Source: Diploscapter coronatus (Eukaryota > Nematoda > Chromadorea > Rhabditida > Rhabditidae). Taken from it: a stretch of 64,000 nt of DNA. The notes under the pieces were generated by a model that searched no databases, was not told where the DNA came from, and saw only the letters and a list, made by a program, of their open reading frames with translations. Shown piece after piece: positions 43,901 through 56,800 of this stretch (positions within the stretch are counted from its first letter, which is position 1; every line of letters starts with the position of its first letter). Made by a program: the position numbers and the translations under genes. The stretch is from assembly GCA_964036155.1 (NCBI GenBank), contig OZ038422.1, positions 3,681,201-3,745,200 on the forward strand, read 5' to 3'.

Positions 43901-46709
43901 CATATTTTGCGATTCAGGCTCGAATAACTTGTATTTTGAGGCTGGTTTTTCGTTTGGATCGCATGAAGTTAAACATTTTATATTTATCTGAGCTAAATTT
44001 TCAAAATGATGCCATTCTTTCAGAATTGGAGCTATATTTCTCTAAATACTTATCCTAATTTCTCCTACCGTCTAACGCCAAAACTGACCTTTTGTCTCAT
44101 ATCAAATCTAGAATTTAGTTTACGCCCTCTTCATAAAATTAGCACGATAAATTCGAAAGATATCATCGAAACTCTCTAGTGCAGCCTATCTGAAATAACC
44201 TTGATTTTCTCGATTTCATTCCCATTCCTTAGTTTTGTGTTATCGGTAATTGTTAGATTGTTAGACATTGTTTTACCCTCGCTGTTAATTTGCAGACCTC
44301 ATGAGAATTAATTAGCCTTTCGAGACCGAAATATGCCCTTAACAGACAATTAATTAAAAACCTACTTAACTTCCTCTACTCGAAAATATCAGCTGCAAGA
44401 TTTGCTTACGTGTAAAAATTCCATTTTCATATTCATTTTCTAGAATTGTATCATTTTTTCTCGAATTTTCGATATTTAGAAAATTCTAAAGTATAGTCAT
44501 TTTTCGCTAAGCTCTTTCACTTTTGCCCTATGTTTTACATTTTCCGACTTCCTATCTCTATCAGGAAATTTATTGAGAGTCACTTATTTTACCATAGCTT
44601 ATAATTTGTCTGATCATGGGATCTCCAATTTTGGTATTATACCAGGCACGCACTCTAGACCTTTCATTTGATCATACTCTTTTTAGCCATTAATTATCTC
44701 GAATATATTCGAGTTTGAAAATACGGCAATTATAGAATATTCCAAGCTTGAATTACAATTCTCCGTACCTTGCTTTTGCACAGAAATATACCTTCTGTCC
44801 TTCAAATTATCGATGAAATGCCATTTATAAGCTCGCAACTTTGCAGGATATTGCAGAGAGAAAAATAACGTGATCTTCGCACTTGTCTAGAGAACCTCTT
44901 GTAAATTAGTGTTATTATTTTTCTCAGCTATTAATTTCAACAATTTCGACATTTTTAGATGTCTGACTTGAAATTGCACTATTATGAAGCAAAATTCATA
45001 GGATTTTATATTTCTACTTTGGTTCATGGTAAAAAATTTTTTAGATAATTCACTCTTAGAATAGATTAGGATTTCACGCTAAAATGATTACAATATCAGA
45101 TTTTTATCATGTGCTTCTCTGTGACAATTCTCGTCGGCAATTTTAACTTTTGAACAATTGTCCTAAAGATAATATTCTGTTTTTGTCATGAATCGACACC
45201 ATTTATGCTAAATAGTTTCTTCTCGAAAACGTAATTAGGTTTCATTCTCATAAAACTCATCTTTATCTTTACCAAACTCACTTTCGTGCTCTATCATCAT
45301 TTTTGCATCTCATTTTCGGGACTTCGCCACGTAATCCACAACTTTTGACGAGATAGTTCACGAATAGATGAGATTCCAAAAAACAGATTGTCAATTGAGT
45401 TGTCATTACCACATTCCGTTTTCCGGCATCTATCCTTCAATATTGGAAGAGATGTTTAAAATTTTAGCGAGTGAAATCAGAATATTTGAGCTAAAAACTA
45501 TCAGATTCAATTTTCTTTCCTCCATTCTCCATAATAGACAAGGGATTTGACAAAGTTTCACACTTCAGGCATCATTTATGAGCTATGCAACCGACACGTA
45601 GACACTATTTTCTATCAAAACGCGAAAATTTATTGTTTGAGCGACTGGGTGGAGGGTGGTGTTAAAATCGATCGGAATCGCGAAAATTGTGCGAATTTAA
45701 CGATCTTCAATTTCTGATGAGAGACGAGAAATAAATCTTTCCGACAATTAATTTTTTTCTAACTCGAAAATTGCGCTATTTTGTAAACACTTCCTGATTT
45801 TTTTCAAACTACTTGGATAATAACATCACAATGAGTCTTCGATTATTAGATTTTTTATTTGAAATAATTTCATACTTGCTGACATTAGTTTTGAATGGGA
45901 AATGAGACGAAGGAAGTCGAGGTAATTATCATAAATATTTAGTAATTATCTTCGAAATATTGCTTTACCGGAAAAGTATCTAATTGACACGTTCATCAAC
46001 TTAGAGTTAATCTCTTCTACTTACTTTTATCTATTTTTAATCGAATTGTGCCAAGCTCAAAACACAACAGTTTCTCAAAATCCCAACATTTTCGAACTTA
46101 CCCAGACCATCTTGCTATCTTTAATAACCTGCATTTTCTGATTTTCGATAGCTTGAAATGCTTACCTCATCGTGTATTTGAACGAACCTGCGTTCATAGT
46201 TTTAGAAAACAACGTACTTATCTGAACTAAAAGTCACTCAGTATCGTTCTCACTTGATTTGTGATGCTTATAACTTCCTTTGCATCTTCATTCTTTCGAT
46301 GAGCACTGTTCACATTCCACGAGGCTTGTCTGATTGCCTCTCTGTACAAGCAATTTGTGCAGAGCGGCTAAATCCATCCGAACTGTGCAATGCTTTGCAA
46401 GTGCAGGACTGTGTTTGTCAATAGGACAAGCTGCCTTAACGATGAGCACAAAGGGGAAATTTTCGCTCAATAGCCATATTATCGATTCATTTTGACATGA
46501 ATTAGAAAATGCGAAACTATGTTTCATGCTAAAGCAACCCATTTTCTCGATCGATTCAAATCGTTTCTTGATTCGACGCATAACAATCCACTAGCGAATT
46601 CGGTCGCGCTTAAACGTCATAATCCTTGAAACTTTATCGAAATATGTGAATGATTAAATATTTGATGAAGTTGAAAATACCATTTTCAATATCAGGAGTG
46701 AGACCCAAA

Positions 46710-46790
46710 CAGGGATGTACGCGGTCCGTAAAAATTGGGACCCGGACATCACAATTTTTCTAGACACGGGTCCGGGTCCGTATATCCCTG
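46710..46790. mobile_element. Short hAT-like MITE
   Basis: The block starts CAGGGATGTACGCGGTCCG and ends GGGTCCGTATATCCCTG, imperfect terminal inverted repeats with the CAGGG-TG termini typical of hAT transposons. The flanking 8-mers GACCCAAA and GGCCAAAA resemble a decayed 8-bp target duplication. The 81-bp length excludes coding capacity. It is GC-rich against an AT-rich background. Confidence 0.55.
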
Positions 46791-47876
46791 GGCCAAAATG
46801 AGTTTTACTATAGTAAAACTTTTAACTATGATAGCTAAAGTTTCGTTTAACCATCGTAGCTAAACTTACTTGAGTTCCACCTCAGCTTGTTCATGTTTGA
46901 GTTTTACAACGTTACAAAAGCGGTAGTGTTTGTCAATAAACCTGTTTGCCTGCTTTTGTAGCATTTGTGCAGCTCGCTATTAGCTCATAACTGTAGACAT
47001 ATTGATTTTCTTGGTCTATTGTTAGAAAATTCATATTTAATTCATTTTCTCAGACAGTGAAACTTATTTTTGAAATAGAAATCGGATAGAGCATACTTTC
47101 TCATGAAACTTGTAAAATAATGTGATAAGGGAATATGTTTACTGAGGGAAATAGCGATAATCCAATTTCGACTTTCGAACTTTTCTTATTCACTCGAGTT
47201 ATTTTTACACCTTTCAATTTTCAACCACTGTGTGTGCTTTAATCAGCAACCCTCGTCTCAGTCATGTTATTTCTCGCAATTCGTAATTTTCTGCTCTCTG
47301 CTTCCTTATCGGACACTTCTCTCGTACAGGAATTCCTAGGATTATTTTTATATCCTCGGCGCTAATTTTACGGGGTGTGTACCTTGATTTTTCGCGCTTT
47401 CAGGATGTAAATAGAATGTGCTCGTGAGGCCTCACGCATTAGTATCACATCCTACATGTTTCCCCAGTATGAAGTTTTCTCAAACATGACCATGAAAGTC
47501 GAGGAAGCAAAAAAGAAAGGAGTAGACAGCCATAGCGAAGACTTTCATGTTTGCACGTAGTGTTGAAGTCAATAAACAGTTAGTCTTGTCTAGTTGGAAG
47601 ATTTTTGCCAGAAATTTCATCTTGAATTTTCTAAGTAAATTCTGAGATATCAATCTTGTTATAATAAGAACAAAATACCATCATTCTGTGAATTGATTTT
47701 CTAACTTCCACATTTTTTCTGGATGCTTTGCATTACGAAATTAATAATAGTGAGTGCGTTTCAATAGCTTTCAAATCTAATGCTAATTTGTTTTGATCAC
47801 TGGTGATAAAAAATATTCGCGTGATTTTTTAATCTGTTCAAAATTCTGTAAAATCGTGCAAATTTCCAACTTTCAG

Positions 47877-48060
47877 CCCCTAAAACTGTCTTCCGTATCA
47901 CCAGCAGTGGCCTCGGCCGACGCGTCGTCGTCGCGCAGCGTCGGTATCGACGACATCCTCGCGACGATGCCTTCCTGCAGCACATCGTCATCGGCTCCCA
48001 TCCTCTCTCCACAACAGCCCAGCAAGGTCAACCCAAATAAGAAGCGCGGAAGCAGTAGCA
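47877..48060 (+). CDS. Alternative upstream coding exon of nuclear receptor 2
   Basis: Bounded by TTTCAG and GTGAGT, this exon is open throughout and ends in phase 1 with an A, exactly what the DNA-binding-domain exon at 55786 needs (AAG, Lys), giving NKKRGSSS-K-REKIPEGTLC. It encodes a Ser/Ala-rich region with VGIDDILATMPS. An internal ATG at 47967 would give a 466-residue receptor; the frame stays open upstream of it to the acceptor, so a further 5' exon is possible. GC content is well above its surroundings, supporting coding use. Confidence 0.6.
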
Positions 48061-50871
48061 GTGAGTTTTTATGTTTTCTAGAGTAGTTTGGACGATTTGG
48101 ATTCTTCGCTATTTCACCAAGTGAAAACTTGATCACTTGGTTAGTGTAGGTGTAAGCAGGGTGTATTTTCTCGACACTTTCTTAGGATTCGTCGTAGTGT
48201 AAGAAATCCAAATTGCCGATAAATTGAAGATTACTTGCTTTTTATCAAAGATACAGTATAGAAATGAATGAGAAGGTCTGAATCTAATTTTTTTAAGAAT
48301 AATTTTTACAATCTGAACTTTCGATAGTATCTTTCTGACTTGTAGAATTCTTTCTTTAGTGCATATACCAGAAAATAATAGTTCATTTGAATATTTTCAT
48401 TCTAAAAGTTGGCATCATGCTGATTAGTCTCAGCGCTCTCTAGTAAATATTCCAATATCGCATCATGCACTTATACTCGTTCTAAGAAAAATACCAAGTT
48501 CATTCTTAGTCATTGCGTTGTTTTATAGTCAATTACTACTATGCCTATGAGAATATTTACAATTTTGTATCCGAATTTTCTTTTGTTTACCAGGAACTGC
48601 ATACAAAATTCGATCAAAGTAGCGCACAAAATCTTATAATCTTGACGAAATAACGTCTGCAGAAACTTCGTCAAATTTTCAAACGAAGTTCTTCCTTATC
48701 TAAAAACGTATTTTTTCTTCAAGTCTTTTTATCTCCCATGGAATCATGAAATTTTCAAGCCCCGACAGAAATTTCGTCAACTTTTTCAGTGTCTCTATGA
48801 AATTATAAGTCCAAACGACTTTCATCATCCCATGTGCTTTGTACTCCGCAAGTGTTGCGAGGAACTTTCGCAGAACCGATCAAAATATAAAGGCTATTAG
48901 TTGGCGGAACGAATGAAATTCTTATGTTTATTTTGGCGAATTATTGAGTCGTGAAATGCCTCCTCATCACACATCTAGTTTTAGGCTATGTTTCATAAAT
49001 AAATACGACTAATAAGCCTATTTTCATATAATTCGTTCACGCGCTCGCTTTTATTATGCTTAGTGAAATCTCGAACAGATTTCAATCTTGTTTTGCATTT
49101 CGTCATTCTTGAATCAGATTAGATTTGAGATCGATATCTTCATTCAACAATAATAAATTCCGTTGAATTTCAACGCTTAGAATTATTTACCAAAAAATCC
49201 ACTATCATTTTGGTTCTTGGAAATACCATGCATATAATGTTCTCTTCTTCAATGTAAAACGCGTATTTTCCCGTATCGAAACCACATTTCTGGCTCAATT
49301 TTTGGTCATATCTCTATAGCAGCGGACTGAGCCTCGGTTGGATTCCGTTATTCAACCCGTCGAATTATTCATTTATCGGCCCTCTCCCTGCCCGTTTCAC
49401 ATACATTCCTTCCATCTTTTCATCCACCGCTGATACAAATTATTTACTCAAAATGATGCGCGCATTTCACGTTACGAAGATATGGGAATGCGAAAATGAT
49501 TACGTGTAAATTTCAATTAAAATTCCAATGAAGACACATCTCTTTTTGGAGTAGAATTCTCGCATCTAACCTTCAAATAGACTAAAATCACCGGTTCACA
49601 GAATTCTTCTCGCCAAAAAGCATTCGCATGTCAGCTTTATTAAGATTTACTCGGAATGGACTTTTATCCCTTCAAAATAGCCTCATATTACGTGCGAAAC
49701 TTCAATTAAACGCGGAGACAAGACTAACGTCTTATACTTGAAATTATGGCTAAAAGGGGTGCGCGCAGTGCTTTGATTTGATTATGCTTGGAATTGGAAT
49801 GGGGATAAGGCAAAAACGGAAGTAGACGGGAAGAGAAACAAAACGAGTAGAAATGGGGCTCCGCTGCAGGCTTTCTTTCAAGAAATTCTCCTGGGATTTG
49901 TCTGCTCTCTCCATCATGCACTCTCTATTTCAGCTAATGTCTTTTCTTCTGTTTTCATTCGGTCGGGAGAATTTATTCCTTCTATTGCATTCAGCCTTCT
50001 TTTGCTCGCCGAGAGAATGGCCTGTGCTCAAAAAGAGGAACTAGGAGCCTCGGCAGAGTCGCATGCACACTTTGCGTGCCCTAGGAGAAATTGAAAATAT
50101 CACTGGGGATTCAGAGGACGAAAGAATTGAAGACACGAAATACTGCGATTAAAAAGAAGTAAAATGGAAAATAGCGTGGAAAAAGATGGGGACAAAGTAG
50201 AGAGCGCGAGGGACTAGGGGTTGAAAGAGTGCAGAATAGCAGGCAACTTCCTGCCTGCCAACGACACATACCGCAGCAGAAACACTGACTCCGCCCACTC
50301 TCTCCAATGCTTCCTCCTCTGTTTTCTCTTCTCATCTCCAAACTTCATGAACTATTTCCATCGTCATGCTAGAGTCTCGTCGGCTCTTTTTCCCATAGTC
50401 TTTCTCCACTCCTCTTGTTCTCTAGCCTGCGCTATTTTTACGCTTTCTCGTTCCCTCTTGATCTGCTGCACTATTTCCGCTAGGGACAGCCATTTGCGAG
50501 AGTGTTTCTTGCCCTTCGTTTCTCTACTTCGTCGTCCTTTCCCCTTCCTTCTTCCTTCCTCCTCCGACATTTTTCTCTGGCTGCACACGAGTAGCTATCC
50601 TGCCTTCGACTGCTCTTAGTTCCTCGTCTAAGTCCTACAGCTTTTCTAAAACTTTCCTCAATCGACGAAAACCCCTCCTACTCTTCAATTTTCGATCCGG
50701 CAATTTCCCGGTGCACGAATCGATTTTCGTCCAATCGCATCATCGAGTTACACCCCCGTTGTTGCTGTTGCACTCTTGATCTTTCGATACGGTGGAAAGT
50801 CGGTGGACTTTCTCGCTTGAGCCACCATTATTCCCGACTCACCAAATTCTCTACTGTCTTCGGACACTGAA
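48061..50871. other. Region between alternative first exons (intron or promoter of nuclear receptor 2)
   Basis: About 2.8 kb. No exon is supported. From about 50280 to 50640 the plus strand is pyrimidine-rich, with several fake open frames on both strands. It probably contains the promoter of the downstream first exon at 50872. Confidence 0.5.
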
Positions 50872-53800
50872 ATGCTCGCCGCGCCCATCCAAATGGTCCT
50901 CTACCACGAAATGCCGTCGTCGCTCAAGGCGTCCAAAAGTAAGCCTTTCGGATTTTTTGTTATGTTTCATTGGAAATCACAGTAATGCCGATTTATAGAA
51001 TTTTTGCTGAATTTACTTTCTGCGTTTTCATCACTTCAGCCTCTTCTTCCCTTTTCTTGGAAAGCCATCCTAGCTTCTTCTTCTTTAGGGGATATTTCCG
51101 GATTTGCACGTAATTTATCACTCATATGTCAGCTTTTGGCGACTTGTGCGCTCTATCTCTTCATTTTGCGTTCCTCTCTGTTCACTCCTTCAAAAATGAA
51201 AATTAAAGATTCATTTGATAGGTGTCGTGAGTTTCTTTCTTCATCGCTTCACATTCTAGCACATTTGCGCGAATTCCGGAGGAAACTAAACTTTTGCACG
51301 AGAACTTTGTCGCGCAATTCCCACATTCGTTACAGTGCTTCAAAGCCGAGGCGTTAGCATTGATAATTATGGCTTCATCTGGAAGCCAATATCATCATCA
51401 TTTTACAGTAGGCTTGGATTAGTTTTGATAAAATTGTTGGATCAAAAATAAATTCGTGTCGACTTTAATGCCTTTCTGAAGTTGTGCATCTTCATTTTAA
51501 AGGTCTCTTTAAAATCCAACACTTCCATATTTGGATTAGTTCCTCATCGTTGTCTGACTGCAAGGCTCGAGTAACGATTCAATTCAACAAGTCTGGTCGA
51601 AACAAATGAATGAAAGACGCAAATTGGCCGGATATAAATAACACCTCTTCGAGAAAAAAGCAGCAAGCAGTAGACTGATAGATAGATTGAGGAATTGAGG
51701 AAGCAGCTCTTAATGAAAGGCCGTCAAATGGCTGAGAACGCACAGAGGGGATAGACGAGGCAAAAAATGAATGCTGGAGGGGGAAAATTAGCGGCGAAAT
51801 GGCTGCATCGAAAAGGGTAATTCTCGCATAGACAGCGGAAGTTTTGCAACTTGTTTTTTCAGAAACGATAATGACGCGCTCCATGAGAATTTGCATTGTA
51901 GTCAACAAATTTACTGAGTTTTTGTCGAAAATTAATAATATAGTTTCATTTTGGTGGAGGATTAACGACAAATCTCTATCTGCTGCTAGACGCATCGGTC
52001 GTGCTTTGATCTGATCTGGCAATTTCAAGAGAATATCGGACTAATCGAAAAATCGATTTTCGCATTTCCTTCGAATAGTCGTTAGCCTGGGCAATTATGC
52101 GAATTTGATGGTGGAATTGACGATGGCTGCCGCCGCACGTAAAATGAGCAATTTTATCTCCTTGCTGCTGCAATCTCTCGCCGTCTTTATCCGCAAATTT
52201 TCTCGGCAGCTCACGGAGCTCGGCCAACTTCCTCATTGCCTGACGATGAATTGCTTTAGAGCGTTATCAAAGTTCGATTTTCTGATTCAGAAACGGAAAA
52301 ATGAAATTTCAATAATTCTGGAATCGAAAGGACCCTGGGACTGTTGTCGAGAAAGAATTGTATATCTCTGGAATTGATGAATTATGAGTCATCAGAAACA
52401 GGCGACGAGAAATGAACAGAATTCTCTCTCCAACCTCAAAAATGTGTGAGACGAATACTTTCATCGATTTTTAACTCTCAATTTCTTCTCATACAGGTGG
52501 CGAGGTTGACTGGGATGATATGCGTAAAGAACGAGCATGATTCGATTAGTGACATGGATGCAGAGGCACACGGCTGGATGAAAGGGAGGAATGTAAATGT
52601 CAAATGCACATTTCCGGTGCGGAATTGGAATTGGAATAAGCTTGTGGAAGTGTTTATGAGTTCCCCAGGACTAATTCAGCATCGTAACATTTTGCAACTC
52701 ATCTAATTTTTCACAACATGGATTTTTGAACTGAAATTTCATCTGAAAGATCCTATTTATTAATCCGTTTCGATCCATACTAACGTAGAAAAATCGACAA
52801 CTGTATAACAATGTTTGACCAGCTTTGGAACTTTTTTCTTCGCAATTTGTAAGAAAAATCGCTAGTATGTACAGCATTACATGTTTGAAAAACTATCAGA
52901 AGACCAGGCATTACATTTGGAGCGAAAAATCGGAATCTGCAAAATGGGTTGGCATGATATTTGATGAAGATCGAGGTCACTTAGAACGAATAAAATTGAC
53001 ACGTCGATAATGCATATGATCAGATCAATTGTAATCTACAGTTTATTGAAGATGCATAGTCATTCACTTATTACATTCAACTTTATTTTTGCGGTTAGGG
53101 CGCAAAAAATCTCGGAAGTGCGCAGCTACACACCGTTCATTCTTCAGTATCATAGAAAAATGCGCATATTTTCTTCAACTTACTTCTAATGATTATGCAA
53201 TACTTTTCCATAGAGTTTCACCAGCTTATTTTACAAGAATTTCCACTGTTTCATAGTCAAAACTGCTAGTTGCTACGTTCTTTCCCACAAACAACGAAGA
53301 ATCGCGTTTGTTTGCTTGTTTGTGTTGTGTAAAATTAACCAGTTTAATCGCGCGTTCATTTCCTCGATTTCCTGAATTCTGCAGATCGCATTCTGCACGT
53401 TTCGGCTTAATTCCTCTTTTGATTCCGGGGCAATTTCTCACGTTCCTGCTGAATGTCCAAAATTGGCAAGGGTTGAGAAAAACGGCATCTAATCCAATAT
53501 CTTTTCGCCCAAAAAGTAATTTGATGAAGCACCCCCACGAAATGGCAGCAGATATCTATTCTCCCACCAATGCAAGGATCTCTTCTCCGAATTCGGTATT
53601 ACCTTAAAAACATTCTTGGCAAGATCATCCAACGTTTAGCTATGAAAATGAGAGTGAACTTCTCGAAAATCTTCCTTGAAGATCTTTCCTCCAGACTTGA
53701 TGAGAACAATATCTTGTATAAAAGTAAAAAAAAGGAAGTATAACTTCAGCAAGCTTAGGCCAAAGTATCAGTCTGTCTCAATTCTTCTGAAGAAACAATG

Positions 53801-56800
53801 CAGCCGGAAAATCCCCTTGCATTTTTCACTTCACACGTTCGTTTTCCTTTCTTCTTCAAATCTTCGACAATTCTTCGGTCTTTCGATCTCACGCTTCTTT
53901 TCTTGAAAACTATTTAAAGCTGGGAAATTAGCATTTTTTGCGGATGAAAATCTTTTCAAGAATAGAGTGTTCGAAACAGTTTTGTGGAGTATCACGTCAT
54001 GTGCTAATTTTATGGATTACTGGTGAAAATTAGCATCTTTGAATAGAAATGTCACATGAAATCAAATTGCTTGTGCTAATTTAAAATTTTTTGGTCAGAA
54101 TATGCTTTTAGAAAATGTTATTTTATAATCTTTTATATTAATTTCATGTGGCTTGTTTGGAGACGCATTTCAATTTCTATTCTCTCGAATTTGTCACACC
54201 TCGTTTTATCGAATTCGATCGATATTCGACGGGACACGTAACAAGGGAAAATGGCAAATGATTCGATTTGTTAACTGAGAGACAATTGGGAAATATTACT
54301 TGAAGATGAGAGAATTCGAAGAAATTGAAATGACGAAATATCGATTGGAATTGAGAGAATTAGAGATGTGAGAGGCAGAACTCGAGACTACTGCGTTTTC
54401 GTTTGAATCTCCTTGCAGCAATCTTTGCCCTTGCAACTCCCCCTCTCATTCGTCCTTTCAAAACTTCCGTCAATTTTCATTCCAACAAACAGGTTAAACT
54501 GAGTCTGCACTCTTATCAGACGAAAATATGGAACGTATTACATTTTGATAACAATAAATGTAAATATTTACTTGGAAAAGTAGGAAAATTTTGAACTAAA
54601 CAAAACTTTTGAGATTTGGGGCTACGTGACAATTTCACCTACAGACGAAAACTCAATTTACATATTGTTTGCTCTGTTGCTTTTGAAACAGAACAAATCT
54701 GTTATGATTAACCTGTTTGTTTTGCCAAAAAATCAATGATCATCCAGTCTCGAAAGGTTTACGAGCTTCACTTTGTGACCTCAGCGAGAAATTCTTGGAC
54801 TATTAGGCAGTCCTCCGATCACATTATGATGCAAAGACAGCCCAATTCTGCATGGGAAAGGAATAAACCTACAGAAATAGGGCATTTACAGTCGTTTTGA
54901 TTGCCGAATGAGATTTTAAGAAGAATTGGCGTCTTTGATCGTCAGAACTTATGTCGAAATGTTTTCATTTGAAATCTTGTATGGAATTTACCGAAATTTG
55001 ATCAATAGGGAACTAAAAGAAAGTACTCAAAGGAATTAAATTTTAATTTTTTTACTTTTTTCTAAACTCCTTCTTAGTTTCACTTTACCCAAGTTCCAAA
55101 TCGCCTTCTTCTTCTCATTGATAGTTTGATAGTCTTTTTCGAAGGTAGCATTGAAAAACTACGGCGTGATGAAGTGAAAAATGAAAACTAGAATGCGAAA
55201 TATTCCTGACGTTTTTCGGAATCTATATTTCAACGTTAACTTGAAAATTTCGAAACATATTGCGAATAACCGTTATATACTTTGACTCTTCCTCCTTTCA
55301 TTCCTTTCGTCGTAGGCGCGTTTTTATCGGTTGAACTGCAAAACAATCGCTGTAAAAATGGTGTTGGTGAAAAACGACGGAATATTTACTGAAAATTAGT
55401 CAGAAAACGGTAAATTTATAGGTGGAATTGAGATGATGCGATAGGTAGAAGAATGAGATAGATTTATGTAACGGAATTGAGAACACACTGTTAATTGAAA
55501 TTGGTCTGGAAAATGTGACGCAATTATTGACGAAACTAATTTCATAATAAATGAATATTAATAAGTTCACGAAATTATCAAGCTGAATCAGACTTTCCAC
55601 TACTATTTAGTTAAAACGTATCATAATTATTGTAAAAGTCAATATTTTGAGTGTAAAATTACCAATTGTTACGCATAGTTTTATTTAAAAAACGCTTCTA
55701 ATGATTAGTAACAAATGCGTAACTCAAGATTATAGAAGTCAGTTAGATTTTGCCCCAGCAATCGACTCATTCTGAATGATTTTAGAGCGCGAGAAGATCC
55801 CCGAAGGCACTTTGTGTGTGGTGTGCGGCGACTTGGCAAGTGGCATCCATTACTCGGTCGCTTCCTGCAATGGATGGTGAGTTAATAGTTTTTTTTTTTA
55901 AATCGTTTTTTCTGTTGCCTGTCATGGTCAGCATAGAATTTTGTAAATACGACAACAGATGGCAATAAAAAATTGAAAATTCCAAGTAATCTTTGTTACA
56001 AAAATGATGATGATTGAATTTCAGCAAGACGTTCTTCCGACGAGCCCTTGTGGTGAGTATAATTTGATTTATTGAACCTGAGGAGAAATATAAAACTAAA
56101 TGTTGAGACAAATTTCAACGTATTTTTTTGGAATTCTGAATCATATTGTGTGCATTTTCGGATTTCATCACGCTTGCATACCCAAATCCATCACATGGAG
56201 AATTTTGACTGCAATCAACAAAGACGCGTTCAAAAATATCTCAAATCGAGCAAATATTTACTATTTTCTAAATATTTTTGTGGAAGGATTATTTCATTGC
56301 ACGTATCCTGATAGCGTTAATCTCGAATACAGATTAGGCGAGTTTACACGCGTTCAAATTCGGAATTTCTTATGAATAATCCCAGGAATGTATTATTTTC
56401 TTTATCACGTACAAAATATATAATTTCACCTCTTCTATAAACTCTTTTGACGAAAAAGGCTTCCCTTTTTATAATCCTACTCAATTTACGTAAATTTATC
56501 ACAAAAGTAGGATTTTTCTGGATTTGCCCGGAAACATCCTTACTAATCTCGTCTTATCACTAACGGGGGCATTTATTGTACTTGAACACACCATTAGTGT
56601 GAAAATCTGTGTCTTGTTTAGCTTACTATCTTATCGTCAAATTCTAATCCAAAACATTGACGTTCGAAAAAGAAACCTTTTATTATAAAATCTTTGCCCC
56701 TTTTTTGCACAAGAGGATTAAAAAGAAATCTTTATCGCGTGCTGAATAAAATTTCAAGATTTATCAAGCTCAATATGGAAATGTGGAAGCAGACAAAAGT

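Larger units (their letters stand above)
38676..47876. other. Gene-poor 9-kb region
   Basis: No exon with both splice support and protein-like text was found. The plus strand is pyrimidine-rich from about 40900 to 43300. The longest open frame (40635-41090, 151 codons) contains a diverged direct repeat and has no recognisable domain. A small hAT-like element lies at 46710-46790. This stretch may hold distal regulation or unseen leader exons for the second nuclear receptor. Confidence 0.5.

Noticed and set aside
50111..50619. Overlapping open frames on both strands
   Set aside because: They mirror each other across a CT-rich tract, as expected from composition rather than coding.
51579..52236. 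Minus-strand frames of 86 and 149 codons in the long receptor intron
   Set aside because: The text is not protein-like, no splice pattern joins them, and overlapping plus frames exist.
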